Notes: a model not told the origin generated them from the letters alone. Counted from the stretch's first letter, positions 1 to 6,028 are shown. The stretch: DNA of 6,792 nucleotides from an uncultured Pseudomonas sp. (GCA_946886875.1 CAMPJN010000205.1:1-6792); one strand, 5' to 3'. Numbers and translations are program-made.

Positions 1-489
1 GATCTGCAGGGTCGGCGCCCTCACCTGCGCCACCGCCTGCCCGGCCAGATCGGTACGACCGCCGCGCGAAACCAGCGCATGGATGATCTGCGGGCGCTGC
101 GCGGCTGCGACCAACGCCGCGGCCGCGCCGGTGCTGGCGCCGAACAAACCGATGTGCAGGCGCGACAGTTGCGGATGCTGCTGCAGCCAATCGACCACCC
201 CGAGAATTCGTTGGCTCAGCAGATGAATGTCGAAGCGCAGCTCGCAAGTGACCGCATCGAGGCGCTGCTCCGTTTCGCTGAGCAGGTCGAACAATAAGGC
301 GCCCATGCCACGCTCGGCGAAGTAATTCGCTACTTGTCGGTTGCGCGGGCTGAGACGACCGCTACCGCTGCCATGGACGAATACCACCAAGCCCTCTGCA
401 CCATCGGGCAGCAGCAAGTCGGCCTGCAACTGGAGATCGTCCAGCACCACTTGCAGGTCTTGCGCAACGCTAATCGCTGCGGTCTTCAT
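1..489 (-). CDS. Dienelactone hydrolase-type alpha/beta hydrolase, C-terminus cut by window edge
   Basis: The reading frame is open on the minus strand from ATG at 489 to base 1, giving 163 residues with no stop. A likely oxyanion-loop segment FVHGSGSGR is at residues 37-45. The nucleophile elbow GASTG is at 117-121 with Ser119 as predicted catalytic serine, followed by the segment SRGGRTDLA (141-149) that often precedes the acid region. The catalytic Asp/His end lies outside the window. No signal peptide is seen, so it is probably cytoplasmic; the substrate is unknown. The ATG overlaps the upstream phosphoribosyltransferase stop by one base (TGATG, 491-487), and no strong ribosome site precedes it, which suggests translational coupling. 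As I recall, the same two domains occur fused in one polypeptide in some bacteria, for example Mycobacterium Rv0571c. The family call is firm; the function is open. Confidence 0.85.
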   Translation of the reverse strand, partial: MKTAAISVAQDLQVVLDDLQLQADLLLPDGAEGLVVFVHGSGSGRLSPRNRQVANYFAERGMGALLFDLLSETEQRLDAVTCELRFDIHLLSQRILGVVDWLQQHPQLSRLHIGLFGASTGAAAALVAAAQRPQIIHALVSRGGRTDLAGQAVAQVRAPTLQI

Positions 490-1172
490 CACTGTCGACG
501 CTCGCACGGACGCTGCCAGGCTCGTTGCAGCAGATCAAGCACCTGGCGGTCCGAGGTTTGGGAAAAGTCCAGGTACCAGCTACCGATCGACATCAGCGCT
601 TCCGGTATCACTGGGCAGATCACCTCGTCTGCTTCAGCTTGCAGCAGTTGCAGGCTGTCCGCGGCCCCGACCGGCACCGCGACAGTCACCGAGAGCGGCT
701 CTTGCTGACGTGCCGCCTGCACCGCGGCACGCATGGTCGCGCCAGTGGCCAGGCCGTCGTCGACCAGAATCACCTGCTGGCCACGCAAAATCGGCGCGGC
801 ACGGTCACCGCGGTAGGTGTGATCGCGCCGCTGCAGTTCGCGGGTTTCGCGGGCCACCGCCGCCTCGATGGTTTCCGATCTAAGGTCGAGCATCTGCAAG
901 ACTTCGCCATTCAGTACGCGTACCCCGCCACTGGCGATGGCGCCCATGGCGTATTCCTCGTGGCCGGGAACGCCTAGCTTGCGCACCAGCAGCAAATCCA
1001 GACGCAGGTCCAGCGCCACGGCTATTTCATAGGCCACCGGCACCCCGCCGCGCGGCAGCGCCAGGACGATTGCGTCCGCCTGCCCGCGATAGGCCGATAA
1101 CAAAGGCACAAGGGCACGTCCGGCGGCTATCCGGTCGCGGATTGGGACCTCGAGGGGAGGTTGTTCGCTCAT
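489..1172 (-). CDS. Phosphoribosyltransferase-like protein
   Basis: A 227-residue cytoplasmic protein of the type I phosphoribosyltransferase fold. Visible parts are the N-terminal strand and loop ALPRGGVPVAYEIA (39-52), the segment VRKLGVPGHEEYAMGAI (63-79), and the PRPP-binding loop VILVDDGLATGAT (134-146), where two acidic residues follow hydrophobic ones as in the family. The substrate base is unknown; proteins of this type are often stand-alone relatives of purine salvage enzymes. I chose ATG at 1172 because GGAG sits 9 bases upstream of it (1182-1185 on the plus strand). An in-frame ATG at 1238 would add 22 residues but has no good ribosome site. It is first in an operon with the hydrolase (TGATG overlap). 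A perfect ANR/DNR box about 175 bases upstream points to induction at low oxygen. Confidence 0.88.
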   Translation of the reverse strand: MSEQPPLEVPIRDRIAAGRALVPLLSAYRGQADAIVLALPRGGVPVAYEIAVALDLRLDLLLVRKLGVPGHEEYAMGAIASGGVRVLNGEVLQMLDLRSETIEAAVARETRELQRRDHTYRGDRAAPILRGQQVILVDDGLATGATMRAAVQAARQQEPLSVTVAVPVGAADSLQLLQAEADEVICPVIPEALMSIGSWYLDFSQTSDRQVLDLLQRAWQRPCERRQ

Positions 1173-1301
1173 CTGGTTGATCTCCGCAAGTGGCGCAACA
1201 GGTATGACTCGCACTTGGCCCAGCTTGTTCTTGCGCATTTTTCACTGCTGATCGTATTGCCGCTTCAGACAATAACCGCAAGGGTTCGAGCCGAGTGAAC
1301 A

Positions 1302-1326
1302 GACCACTGTTGGTCAGACAATGGTC
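1302..1326. repeat. GACCA/TGGTC repeat cluster, operator-like
   Basis: GACCA (1302-1306) and TGGTC (1311-1315) form a perfect 5-bp inverted repeat around CTGT. A second TGGTC follows at 1322-1326, 11 bases after the first, about one helical turn. A further GACCA lies at 1397-1401. The cluster overlaps the predicted -10 region of the leftward promoter, so it could be a repressor site. The elements are short and chance is possible. Confidence 0.3.
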
Positions 1327-1359
1327 CCGCCTGCAGCTCCATGCCTTGATGCATATCAA
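1318..1359 (-). promoter_or_regulatory. ANR/DNR-dependent promoter of the phosphoribosyltransferase operon
   Basis: TTGAT-GCAT-ATCAA at 1346-1359 is a perfect FNR/ANR/DNR palindrome (centre 1352.5). Reading leftwards, a -10-like CATTGT lies at 1323-1318, so transcription would begin near 1311. That puts the box at -41.5, the class II activator position. The resulting leader to the ATG at 1172 would be about 139 bases. The box is symmetrical and could also act on the rightward ftr genes, where it would sit near -77 if they start close to 1430. The box itself is seen directly; the start site is inferred. Confidence 0.75.
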
Positions 1360-1417
1360 ACCCGGGGCAGTCGTCGCCCCAGCGCCTGGCAGCAACGACC
1401 AATGGGCACTATTCGCC

Positions 1418-1423
1418 TATAAA
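1418..1423 (+). promoter_or_regulatory. Possible -10 element of the ftrABCD promoter
   Basis: TATAAA lies in a locally AT-rich stretch of an otherwise GC-rich gap, 86 bases before the ftrA start. No convincing -35 is seen 16-18 bases upstream (the segment there reads ACGACC). A start near 1430 would fall at the edge of the Fur-like box that follows. An alternative -35 (TTGACG, 1432-1437) lacks a good -10. Tentative. Confidence 0.35.
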
Positions 1424-1430
1424 ACTAAAA

Positions 1431-1453
1431 CTTGACGAGAATCATTATTGATT
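1431..1453 (+). promoter_or_regulatory. Fur-box-like operator upstream of ftrA
   Basis: Positions 1431-1449 match the 19-bp Fur consensus at 13 of 19 bases, with an unbroken nine-base match AATCATTAT at 1440-1448. GAGAAT at 1437-1442 followed by ATTAT also resembles Fur sites in Pseudomonas. It sits 60-78 bases upstream of the ftrA ATG, next to the proposed -10 element, a suitable position for iron-dependent repression of a ferrous-iron uptake operon. Confidence 0.6.
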
Positions 1454-1508
1454 GGCATTCGCCTCCGTAGACTGCGTCCATCAACTTCACCTTCCGAGGA
1501 AAATCTCG

Positions 1509-2042
1509 ATGCGCGCACAAGTCTCAGTTTCACTCGCCGTCTTGCTCTGCGGCTCGCTGGCCCAGGCCAAGGAATACCCGATTGGCGAACCGCAACAATG
1601 CGCTGGCCTGGAAGTCGGTGCCGTGTACTTGCAACCGATCGAGATGGACCCGCCGGGCATGATGCGCCCCGCCGTCGACTCCGATGTGCACCTGGAAGCG
1701 GACATCAGCGCCCTGGAAAACAACCCCAACGGTTTCCAGGAAGGCAGCTTCGTGCCCTACCTGAATATCGCCTTCGTGCTGCGCAAGGAAGGCAGCGACG
1801 AAGAATTGAAAGGCGACTTTCACGCCATGGTCGCCAACGACGGCCCGCACTACGGCGACAACATCAAGCTGATGGGCCCAGGCAAATATCACCTGACCTA
1901 CAGCATCCTGCCGCCGGCAGGTGGCCACGGCATGTTCGGTCGCCACACCGACAAGGAAACCGGCGTCGCTCCCTGGTTCGAACGCTGCGACCTCAGCTAC
2001 GAATTCACCTACGCCGGCATCGGCAAGAAAGGCGGTTACTGA
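1509..2042 (+). CDS. ftrA: P19-family periplasmic iron-binding protein FtrA
   Basis: A 177-residue secreted protein of the P19/Tp34 iron-transport family, which binds ferrous iron (often with copper) in the periplasm for a dedicated permease. Residues 1-20 form a signal peptide with likely cleavage at AQA|KEYP. Expected metal ligands are visible: DVHLEAD gives His61 and Glu63; the FHAMVANDGPHYGDN segment gives Met107 and His114 seven residues apart, as in Campylobacter P19; GRHTDKETG gives a further candidate, His146. Cys31 and Cys160 could form a disulfide. ATG 1509 was chosen because GAGGA ends 8 bases upstream and the signal peptide begins there. An in-frame extension to 1452 would spoil the signal peptide. 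It is the first gene of the ftr operon, 46 bases before ftrB, behind a Fur-like box. Confidence 0.92.
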   Translation: MRAQVSVSLAVLLCGSLAQAKEYPIGEPQQCAGLEVGAVYLQPIEMDPPGMMRPAVDSDVHLEADISALENNPNGFQEGSFVPYLNIAFVLRKEGSDEELKGDFHAMVANDGPHYGDNIKLMGPGKYHLTYSILPPAGGHGMFGRHTDKETGVAPWFERCDLSYEFTYAGIGKKGGY

Positions 2043-2088
2043 TCGCAACGGGCGCGGCCTGCCAGGCTGCGCCGATTCGGAGTTCTCT

Positions 2089-2415
2089 ATGCCTCGTCGA
2101 TTGTCCGCTCTGCTGTTGCTGGCCCTACCCTTGTGCGGTTTCGCGGCCGGCTTGCCGACCTATGAACTGGTGATCCGCGATGGTCACTTCACCCCGCCGC
2201 AGCTCGAAGTGGCGGCAGGCCAACGCTTCAAGATCGTCCTGAATAACCAGGGGCAAGGCCCAGCGGAATTCGAAAGCACACCCTTGCGCGTGGAGAAGGT
2301 GATGTCGCCCGGGGTCACCTCGTTCGTGGTGATTCACCCGCTGCGGCCCGGCCATTACCCGTTCTTCGACGAGTTCCATCTGGAGTTGCCCGAGGGCGGC
2401 ATAGTCGCCAAATAA
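2089..2415 (+). CDS. ftrB: Cupredoxin-like periplasmic protein FtrB
   Basis: A 108-residue protein with a signal peptide (about 1-20, cleavage near FAA|GLP) followed by a compact cupredoxin-like domain of roughly 88 residues. The pattern YELVIRDGHFTPPQLEVAAGQ fits the opening beta strands of the family. The mature protein has no cysteine, so a classical type 1 blue copper site is excluded. Candidate metal ligands are His33, Met72, His83, His89 and His97 plus acidic residues. In the Bordetella Ftr model FtrB is proposed to oxidise Fe2+ before transport. The lone Cys16 does not sit in a good lipobox, so a lipoprotein is unlikely. GGAG at 2079-2082 supports ATG 2089. It lies 23 bases before ftrC. 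Confidence 0.88.
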   Translation: MPRRLSALLLLALPLCGFAAGLPTYELVIRDGHFTPPQLEVAAGQRFKIVLNNQGQGPAEFESTPLRVEKVMSPGVTSFVVIHPLRPGHYPFFDEFHLELPEGGIVAK

Positions 2416-2438
2416 CGCTGTTACAACGGGAGCCTTGA

Positions 2439-3293
2439 ATGAATCAGTCACTGTTTATCGTCTGGCGGGAAAGCGTAGAGGCATTGCTGGTGATCGGCAT
2501 TCTGCATGCATGGATCAGCCAGCAGGCTGAGCGTGGCCGCGCCATGACTTTCCTCTGGGGTGGCGTGGCCTTGGGCCTGGTGTTATCCGCGGCGCTGGGG
2601 CTGACCATCCTGTTTGCCGGCGAATGGCTGGCTGGCGCGGCTGGCGAGTGGTTCCAAGCGGCCTTGGTGTTGCTGGCCAGTTTGCTGATCCTGCAGATGG
2701 TCGGCTGGATGCGTCGCCACGGCCGCACCTTCAAGCGCGATCTGCAACAGGCGGCCGACGCGCATCTGAACCGTAATGGCGGCCTCGGCCTGCTGCTCCT
2801 GGCAATGCTCGCGGTAGGCCGCGAAGGCAGCGAGACCGTGGTCTTCCTCTATGGCCTGGGCGTACACAAGCAAGGCGTCGCGCTCTGGCAGTTCGCTCTC
2901 GGCGGCGCGGCTGGTTTCGCCCTGGCGCTGGTGACCTTCATGCTGCTGCAGGCTGGCAGCCGGCTGGTGTCCTGGCGGCAGTTCTTTCTGTTCAGCGAGA
3001 TAGTGCTGCTGTTGCTCGGCGCGTCCATGCTGATCGCCGGGCTCGACCGTATCAGCGGTCAGTTGATGGCCCTGGAACTGCCCGAGCAGGTCTACGCTTG
3101 GTTCGGCGATGCGCTCTGGGACACCTCCGCCGGTCTGGATGACGCCTCGGGGCTGGGGTCGGTACTGGCCAACTTCGCCGGCTACCGCGCCATGCCTTCC
3201 CTGGCCACGGTCGCTGCGCTGGCTGGTTACTGGGTTGTGGTCGCACTCTGGTTGCGGCGCAGCTCGCCCGCCCTGGCGCCATGCGCCAGATGA
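2439..3293 (+). CDS. ftrC: FTR1-family iron permease FtrC
   Basis: A 284-residue inner-membrane permease, close to the usual length for bacterial FTR1/EfeU-type proteins, with about seven hydrophobic segments. Two REXXE iron-translocation motifs are present: RESVE at residues 10-14 in the first helix and REGSE at 128-132 in the fourth. These glutamates carry iron across the membrane in the family. The polar linker between the third and fourth helices (91-114) is rich in Arg and His. Start ATG 2439 has GGGAG at 2428-2432. The 3' end overlaps ftrD by 13 bases, or by four if ftrD begins at its second methionine, indicating tight operon coupling. In FtrABCD the permease takes iron handled by the periplasmic FtrA and FtrB. 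Confidence 0.93.
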   Translation: MNQSLFIVWRESVEALLVIGILHAWISQQAERGRAMTFLWGGVALGLVLSAALGLTILFAGEWLAGAAGEWFQAALVLLASLLILQMVGWMRRHGRTFKRDLQQAADAHLNRNGGLGLLLLAMLAVGREGSETVVFLYGLGVHKQGVALWQFALGGAAGFALALVTFMLLQAGSRLVSWRQFFLFSEIVLLLLGASMLIAGLDRISGQLMALELPEQVYAWFGDALWDTSAGLDDASGLGSVLANFAGYRAMPSLATVAALAGYWVVVALWLRRSSPALAPCAR

Positions 3294-4654
3294 ACGCCCT
3301 GCTCGGCGGGGTGGGCGATGCACTGCGCCGGCACGCGTGGCTGATTCGCGCGGTGCAATGGGCAGTGGTGGCCTTCTATGCTGTGTTGTTGGTGCTGCCG
3401 GCGCTGCTGCCGTTACCGTCCAGCCAGGCACGCATACTCGACAACCTGACACTGCTCGCCCAGTTCATTTTCTGGGGCGTCTGGTGGCCGTTCGTATTGC
3501 TGTCGATCGTGCTGTTCGGCCGGCTCTGGTGTGGGCTGCTCTGCCCCGAAGGCTCGCTCAGCGAGTGGATCAGCTGGCGCGGCCTGGGTCGCGGTACGCC
3601 GCGCTGGATTCGTTGGGGTGGCTGGCCGACTCTGGCATTTATCCTCACCACTGTTTATGGCCAGCTGATCAGCGTCTATGACTATGCCCAGGCGGCCTTG
3701 CTGATTCTCGGCGGCTCGACCGTCGCGGCGATGCTGGTGGGTTTTCTCTATGGCCGCGGCAAGCGCATCTGGTGCCGTTACTTGTGCCCGGTCAGCGGCG
3801 TGTTCGCCCTGCTCGCCCGCCTGGCGCCGATGCACTACAAGGTCGACGAACAACGCTGGCTGGACAATCCGCCGCCGCGCCAACCGCCGCCTAACTGCGC
3901 GCCATTGCTGGATATCCGTCGCATGCAGGGCGCCGCCGACTGTCACGCCTGTGGGCGCTGCAGCGGGCAACGCGGTGCGGTGAAGCTGAGCGCACGCTCG
4001 CCGAGCGCCGAGGTGCTGATAGTCGGCCCCCAGCACGCCAGCCATTGGGACAGCAGCCTGTTGCTGTTCGGCGTGATCGGCCTGGCCATGGGCGCCTTTC
4101 AATGGACGGTCAGCCCCTGGTTCGTCAGTCTGAAACAGGCGACGGCGACTTGGCTGGTCGAGCACGACAGCTACTGGCTGCTGCAAGCCGATGCGCCCTG
4201 GTGGCTGCTGACCCACTACCCGCAGGCCAACGACCTGTTCAGCTGGCTCGACGGCCTGCTGATCCTGTTGTACCTGGCGGCCAGCGCGCTGCTGCTCGGC
4301 GGCGGTCTGTGGCTGTTGCTGCGGGCCGCGGGCTTGCTGGTGTCGCGCACCGGCAATGTGTTCGAGCACCTGGCCTTGAGCCTGATTCCGCTCGGCGCCT
4401 GCGGGCTGTTTCTCGGCCTTAGCGCCACCACCGTCAAGCTGCTGCGTTACGAGGGCCTGGCCCTGGCCTGGGTGCAACCGGCCCGCGCCGGGCTGCTCGC
4501 GGCGGCCATAATCTGGAGCCTGTGGTTGGGCTGGCAGGTACTGGGCCGGCACGGCGCCCGCGGATTGAATCGCCTCGCGGCGTTCTGCTGCCTGGCACTG
4601 GGCTCGGCCGGGGTCGGTTATGGCTGGTGGCTGCAGTTCTGGGGCTGGAATTGA
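3281..4654 (+). CDS. ftrD: Membrane polyferredoxin FtrD (4Fe-4S binding)
   Basis: A 457-residue integral membrane protein related to NapH/NosR/CcoG polyferredoxins. It has an N-terminal membrane block, two CxxxCP motifs (CGLLCP at 84-89 and CRYLCP at 165-170), a cytoplasmic-type Fe-S segment CHACGRC (Cys221, 224, 227) followed by SGQRGAV, and further hydrophobic helices between about 258 and 450. Only three closely spaced cysteines occur in the Fe-S segment; Cys206 may supply a fourth ligand. In the Ftr model FtrD accepts electrons released when Fe2+ is oxidised during transport. The start is ambiguous: ATG 3281 or ATG 3290, the latter giving a classic ATGA overlap with the ftrC stop. Neither has a clear ribosome site, so translation probably depends on ftrC. 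No convincing terminator follows. Confidence 0.9.
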   Translation: MRQMNALLGGVGDALRRHAWLIRAVQWAVVAFYAVLLVLPALLPLPSSQARILDNLTLLAQFIFWGVWWPFVLLSIVLFGRLWCGLLCPEGSLSEWISWRGLGRGTPRWIRWGGWPTLAFILTTVYGQLISVYDYAQAALLILGGSTVAAMLVGFLYGRGKRIWCRYLCPVSGVFALLARLAPMHYKVDEQRWLDNPPPRQPPPNCAPLLDIRRMQGAADCHACGRCSGQRGAVKLSARSPSAEVLIVGPQHASHWDSSLLLFGVIGLAMGAFQWTVSPWFVSLKQATATWLVEHDSYWLLQADAPWWLLTHYPQANDLFSWLDGLLILLYLAASALLLGGGLWLLLRAAGLLVSRTGNVFEHLALSLIPLGACGLFLGLSATTVKLLRYEGLALAWVQPARAGLLAAAIIWSLWLGWQVLGRHGARGLNRLAAFCCLALGSAGVGYGWWLQFWGWN

Positions 4655-4697
4655 GTTGCCTTGCTCCCCTCGCCCCCAGAAAGCCGTTCGGCGCATC

Positions 4698-4740
4698 TTG
4701 ATTTTGATCAACGCCGGCTACTGAGCCGCCGCCATACTCT
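4698..4740 (+). promoter_or_regulatory. ANR/DNR-dependent promoter of the DGC gene
   Basis: TTGAT-TTTG-ATCAA at 4698-4711 is a perfect ANR/DNR box (centre 4704.5). A -10-like CATACT at 4733-4738 (or TACTCT at 4735-4740) predicts a start near 4745-4747, placing the box at about -41, the class II activator position. The leader would be about 28 bases, ending in GGGAG (4761-4765). Box, -10 and ribosome site are all correctly spaced. Confidence 0.82.
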
Positions 4741-4773
4741 AGAGCCGTCTTGATGTCTCAGGGAGCACGCGCC

Positions 4774-5184
4774 ATGTCCGCGCCAACCCAACCCCTCGTA
4801 TACGCTTGCTCGGGCTGTTCCAACCTGGCGCAGCTGGCCAATACCCTGGCGGTGCGTCTTGACCGTGCCGGTCTGGCGGAGATGTCATGCATCGCCGGGG
4901 TCGGTGGCCATGTGGCGGCGCTGGTGAACAAGGCCAAGTCCGGGCGGCCGATTCTCGCCATCGACGGCTGCCCGCTGCATTGCGTCAAGGCCTGCCTGGC
5001 CCAGCACGGCGTCGAAGCCGAGCGGCATATCACCCTCAGCAGCTATGGCCTTCGCAAACGCTACCGCCAGGATTGCAGCGCGGAAGAAGCAGAGGCGCTA
5101 TTCGGCGACATGCGCGCGATCATCGCCAGCGACCTCGGCCAGTCCGTCAGCAGCGAATGTCCAACAGTATCGATGGCGCGGTAA
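4774..5184 (+). CDS. DGC-domain putative zinc-binding protein
   Basis: A 136-residue soluble protein with the cysteine pattern of the DGC-domain family (putative zinc binding, no established reaction). Visible motifs are YACSGCSN (Cys12, Cys15), Cys39 in EMSCIAG, and DGCPLHCVKAC (64-74) carrying the name-giving Asp-Gly-Cys with Cys66, Cys70 and Cys74. The last 20 or so residues look non-conserved. ATG 4774 was chosen because GGGAG at 4761-4765 is 8 bases away; an ATG at 4753 and a TTG at 4750 in the same frame lack a ribosome site and would leave almost no leader. It stands alone behind a perfect ANR/DNR box, so it is probably induced by low oxygen or NO. Its stop codon lies inside the first NorR-like box of the next promoter. 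Confidence 0.87.
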   Translation: MSAPTQPLVYACSGCSNLAQLANTLAVRLDRAGLAEMSCIAGVGGHVAALVNKAKSGRPILAIDGCPLHCVKACLAQHGVEAERHITLSSYGLRKRYRQDCSAEEAEALFGDMRAIIASDLGQSVSSECPTVSMAR

Positions 5185-5237
5185 TAATCACCCTCAATGG
5201 TCATTAAAACCCTCTTCAGGGGTGGGTATTTATAACC
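5180..5237 (+). promoter_or_regulatory. Three NorR-type boxes (GGT-N7-ACC) upstream of dnrN
   Basis: Three exact GGT-N7-ACC palindromes lie in 58 bases: 5180-5192, 5199-5211 and 5225-5237 (centres 5186, 5205, 5231). This is the published NorR core of Ralstonia eutropha (GGT-N7-ACC) and satisfies the E. coli NorR core GT-N7-AC. NorR-controlled promoters typically carry three such sites. Relative to the predicted start near 5303 they centre at about -117, -98 and -72, suited to an enhancer-binding activator. The first box covers the stop codon of the DGC gene. Confidence 0.82.
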
Positions 5238-5259
5238 ATAAAATTCATAAATCCTTATA

Positions 5260-5272
5260 AATCAGTAGCTTG
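5260..5272 (+). promoter_or_regulatory. Predicted IHF binding site
   Basis: The 13 bases match the IHF consensus WATCARNNNNTTR at every fixed position (AATCAG-TAGC-TTG). It is preceded by an AT-rich tract (5228-5260), which favours IHF bending. It lies between the NorR-like boxes and the sigma-54 promoter, where a bend would bring activator and polymerase together. The consensus is loose, so this is moderate support. Confidence 0.5.
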
Positions 5273-5276
5273 ATAC

Positions 5277-5292
5277 TGGCATAAGCCTTGCT
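5277..5292 (+). promoter_or_regulatory. Sigma-54 (RpoN) promoter of dnrN operon
   Basis: TGGCAT-N5-TTGCT matches the sigma-54 consensus TGGCAC-N5-TTGCW except for one base. The invariant GG (5278-5279) and GC (5290-5291) are exactly 10 bases apart. Transcription should begin near 5303, leaving a leader of about 24 bases before the dnrN ATG. The three upstream enhancer-type palindromes make a chance match unlikely. Confidence 0.8.
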
Positions 5293-5326
5293 GAACATAG
5301 AGTGCACTCACTCTCGAGTAAGCCCT

Positions 5327-6028
5327 ATGCCCTCAGCCCTGATCGATCTCACCCTCGCCGACCTTGCCAGTTCCCTGCAAGGCGCCGCCGATATATTGGC
5401 CAGGTACAACCTCGATTTTTCCTGCAACGGTCATCGCCGCCTGGGTGACGAGGCAAGACTTCGCGGCCTCGATGGCGCGTTTATTGCGGCGCAGATCGAA
5501 CAGGCCAGCGCTCGGCCTGCGAGCGAACCGGCTTGGCGCTACCAGGCACCAGGCGAGCTGATCGAGCGCATTCTCGGACACTTGCATAGGCGCCATCTGC
5601 AGCTACTGCCGCAACTGATCGACCAGGCCTGCCGCATCGAACACAGCTATGCCGACTGGCCCGAATGCCCCCATGGCCTGGCCCTGCAACTGTGGAACCT
5701 GCAGCAGGATCTGCAGCAGCACCTGCTGCAAGAAAAGCAGTTGTTACCGCTACTGCTCAGCGAAAAACCAGGCTCTGTGCCAATCACCGCAATGCGTATC
5801 GAACACCAGGAGTACGCGACGGCGTTGCAGGGCCTGGCGCGTTTGAGCAACGACTTCAATGCGCCCGCTCGGGCCTGCAATACCTGGATCGCGCTTTACC
5901 TGGGGCTCTGGGAACTGCGCCGCGACCTGATGCAGCACATGCACCTGGAAAACAACCTGCTGTTCGCGCCCAGGTCCAATCACTCCGCACTGAATCCCGT
6001 AGACTTCAACTCAGGAAGCCAACCATGA
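5327..6028 (+). CDS. dnrN: DnrN/RIC (YtfE/ScdA) di-iron iron-centre repair protein
   Basis: A 233-residue cytoplasmic protein of the RIC family, which helps restore iron centres damaged by NO and oxidants. The N-terminal ScdA-type domain contains LDFSCNGHRRL (29-39); usual members have two adjacent cysteines, and here only Cys33 remains. The C-terminal hemerythrin-like domain keeps all six expected di-iron ligands by comparison with E. coli YtfE: His87, His132, Glu136 (HLLQE), His160 (EHQEY), His204 and Glu208 (HMHLENN). ATG 5327 is chosen since GAG lies 8 bases upstream and the sigma-54 start near 5303 allows it; a TTG at 5288 would precede the transcript start. The stop overlaps the next gene by ATGA (6025-6028). 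Predicted control is NorR with sigma-54. Confidence 0.9.
   Translation: MPSALIDLTLADLASSLQGAADILARYNLDFSCNGHRRLGDEARLRGLDGAFIAAQIEQASARPASEPAWRYQAPGELIERILGHLHRRHLQLLPQLIDQACRIEHSYADWPECPHGLALQLWNLQQDLQQHLLQEKQLLPLLLSEKPGSVPITAMRIEHQEYATALQGLARLSNDFNAPARACNTWIALYLGLWELRRDLMQHMHLENNLLFAPRSNHSALNPVDFNSGSQP

Noticed and set aside
1206..1238. Upstream ATG at 1238 as the start of the phosphoribosyltransferase
   Set aside because: It has no good ribosome site, whereas ATG 1172 is preceded by GGAG at suitable distance. The longer form cannot be fully excluded.
1530..2048. 172-residue open frame on the minus strand
   Set aside because: Antisense to ftrA, which has a signal peptide, metal ligands and a ribosome site.
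2583..3452. 289-residue open frame on the minus strand
   Set aside because: Antisense to ftrC and the start of ftrD; low-complexity composition and no motif. The plus strand holds clear REXXE motifs.
4683..4692. GCCG-TT-CGGC inverted repeat after ftrD
   Set aside because: The loop is too short for a stable hairpin and no T-run follows directly, so it is not a credible terminator.
3413..4711. 432-residue open frame on the minus strand
   Set aside because: It lies antisense to ftrD, is rich in Gln, Arg and Ala as expected for a GC-rich shadow frame, and has no recognisable domain.
5209..5223. Possible terminator hairpin after the DGC gene (CCCT-CTTC-AGGG)
   Set aside because: The stem is only four pairs, no T-run follows, and the left arm is better explained as part of a GGT-N7-ACC box.
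5270..5284. TTGAT half-site upstream of dnrN as an ANR/DNR box
   Set aside because: The second half does not match ATCAA at the required spacing; these bases are better explained as the edge of the IHF site and the sigma-54 -24 element.
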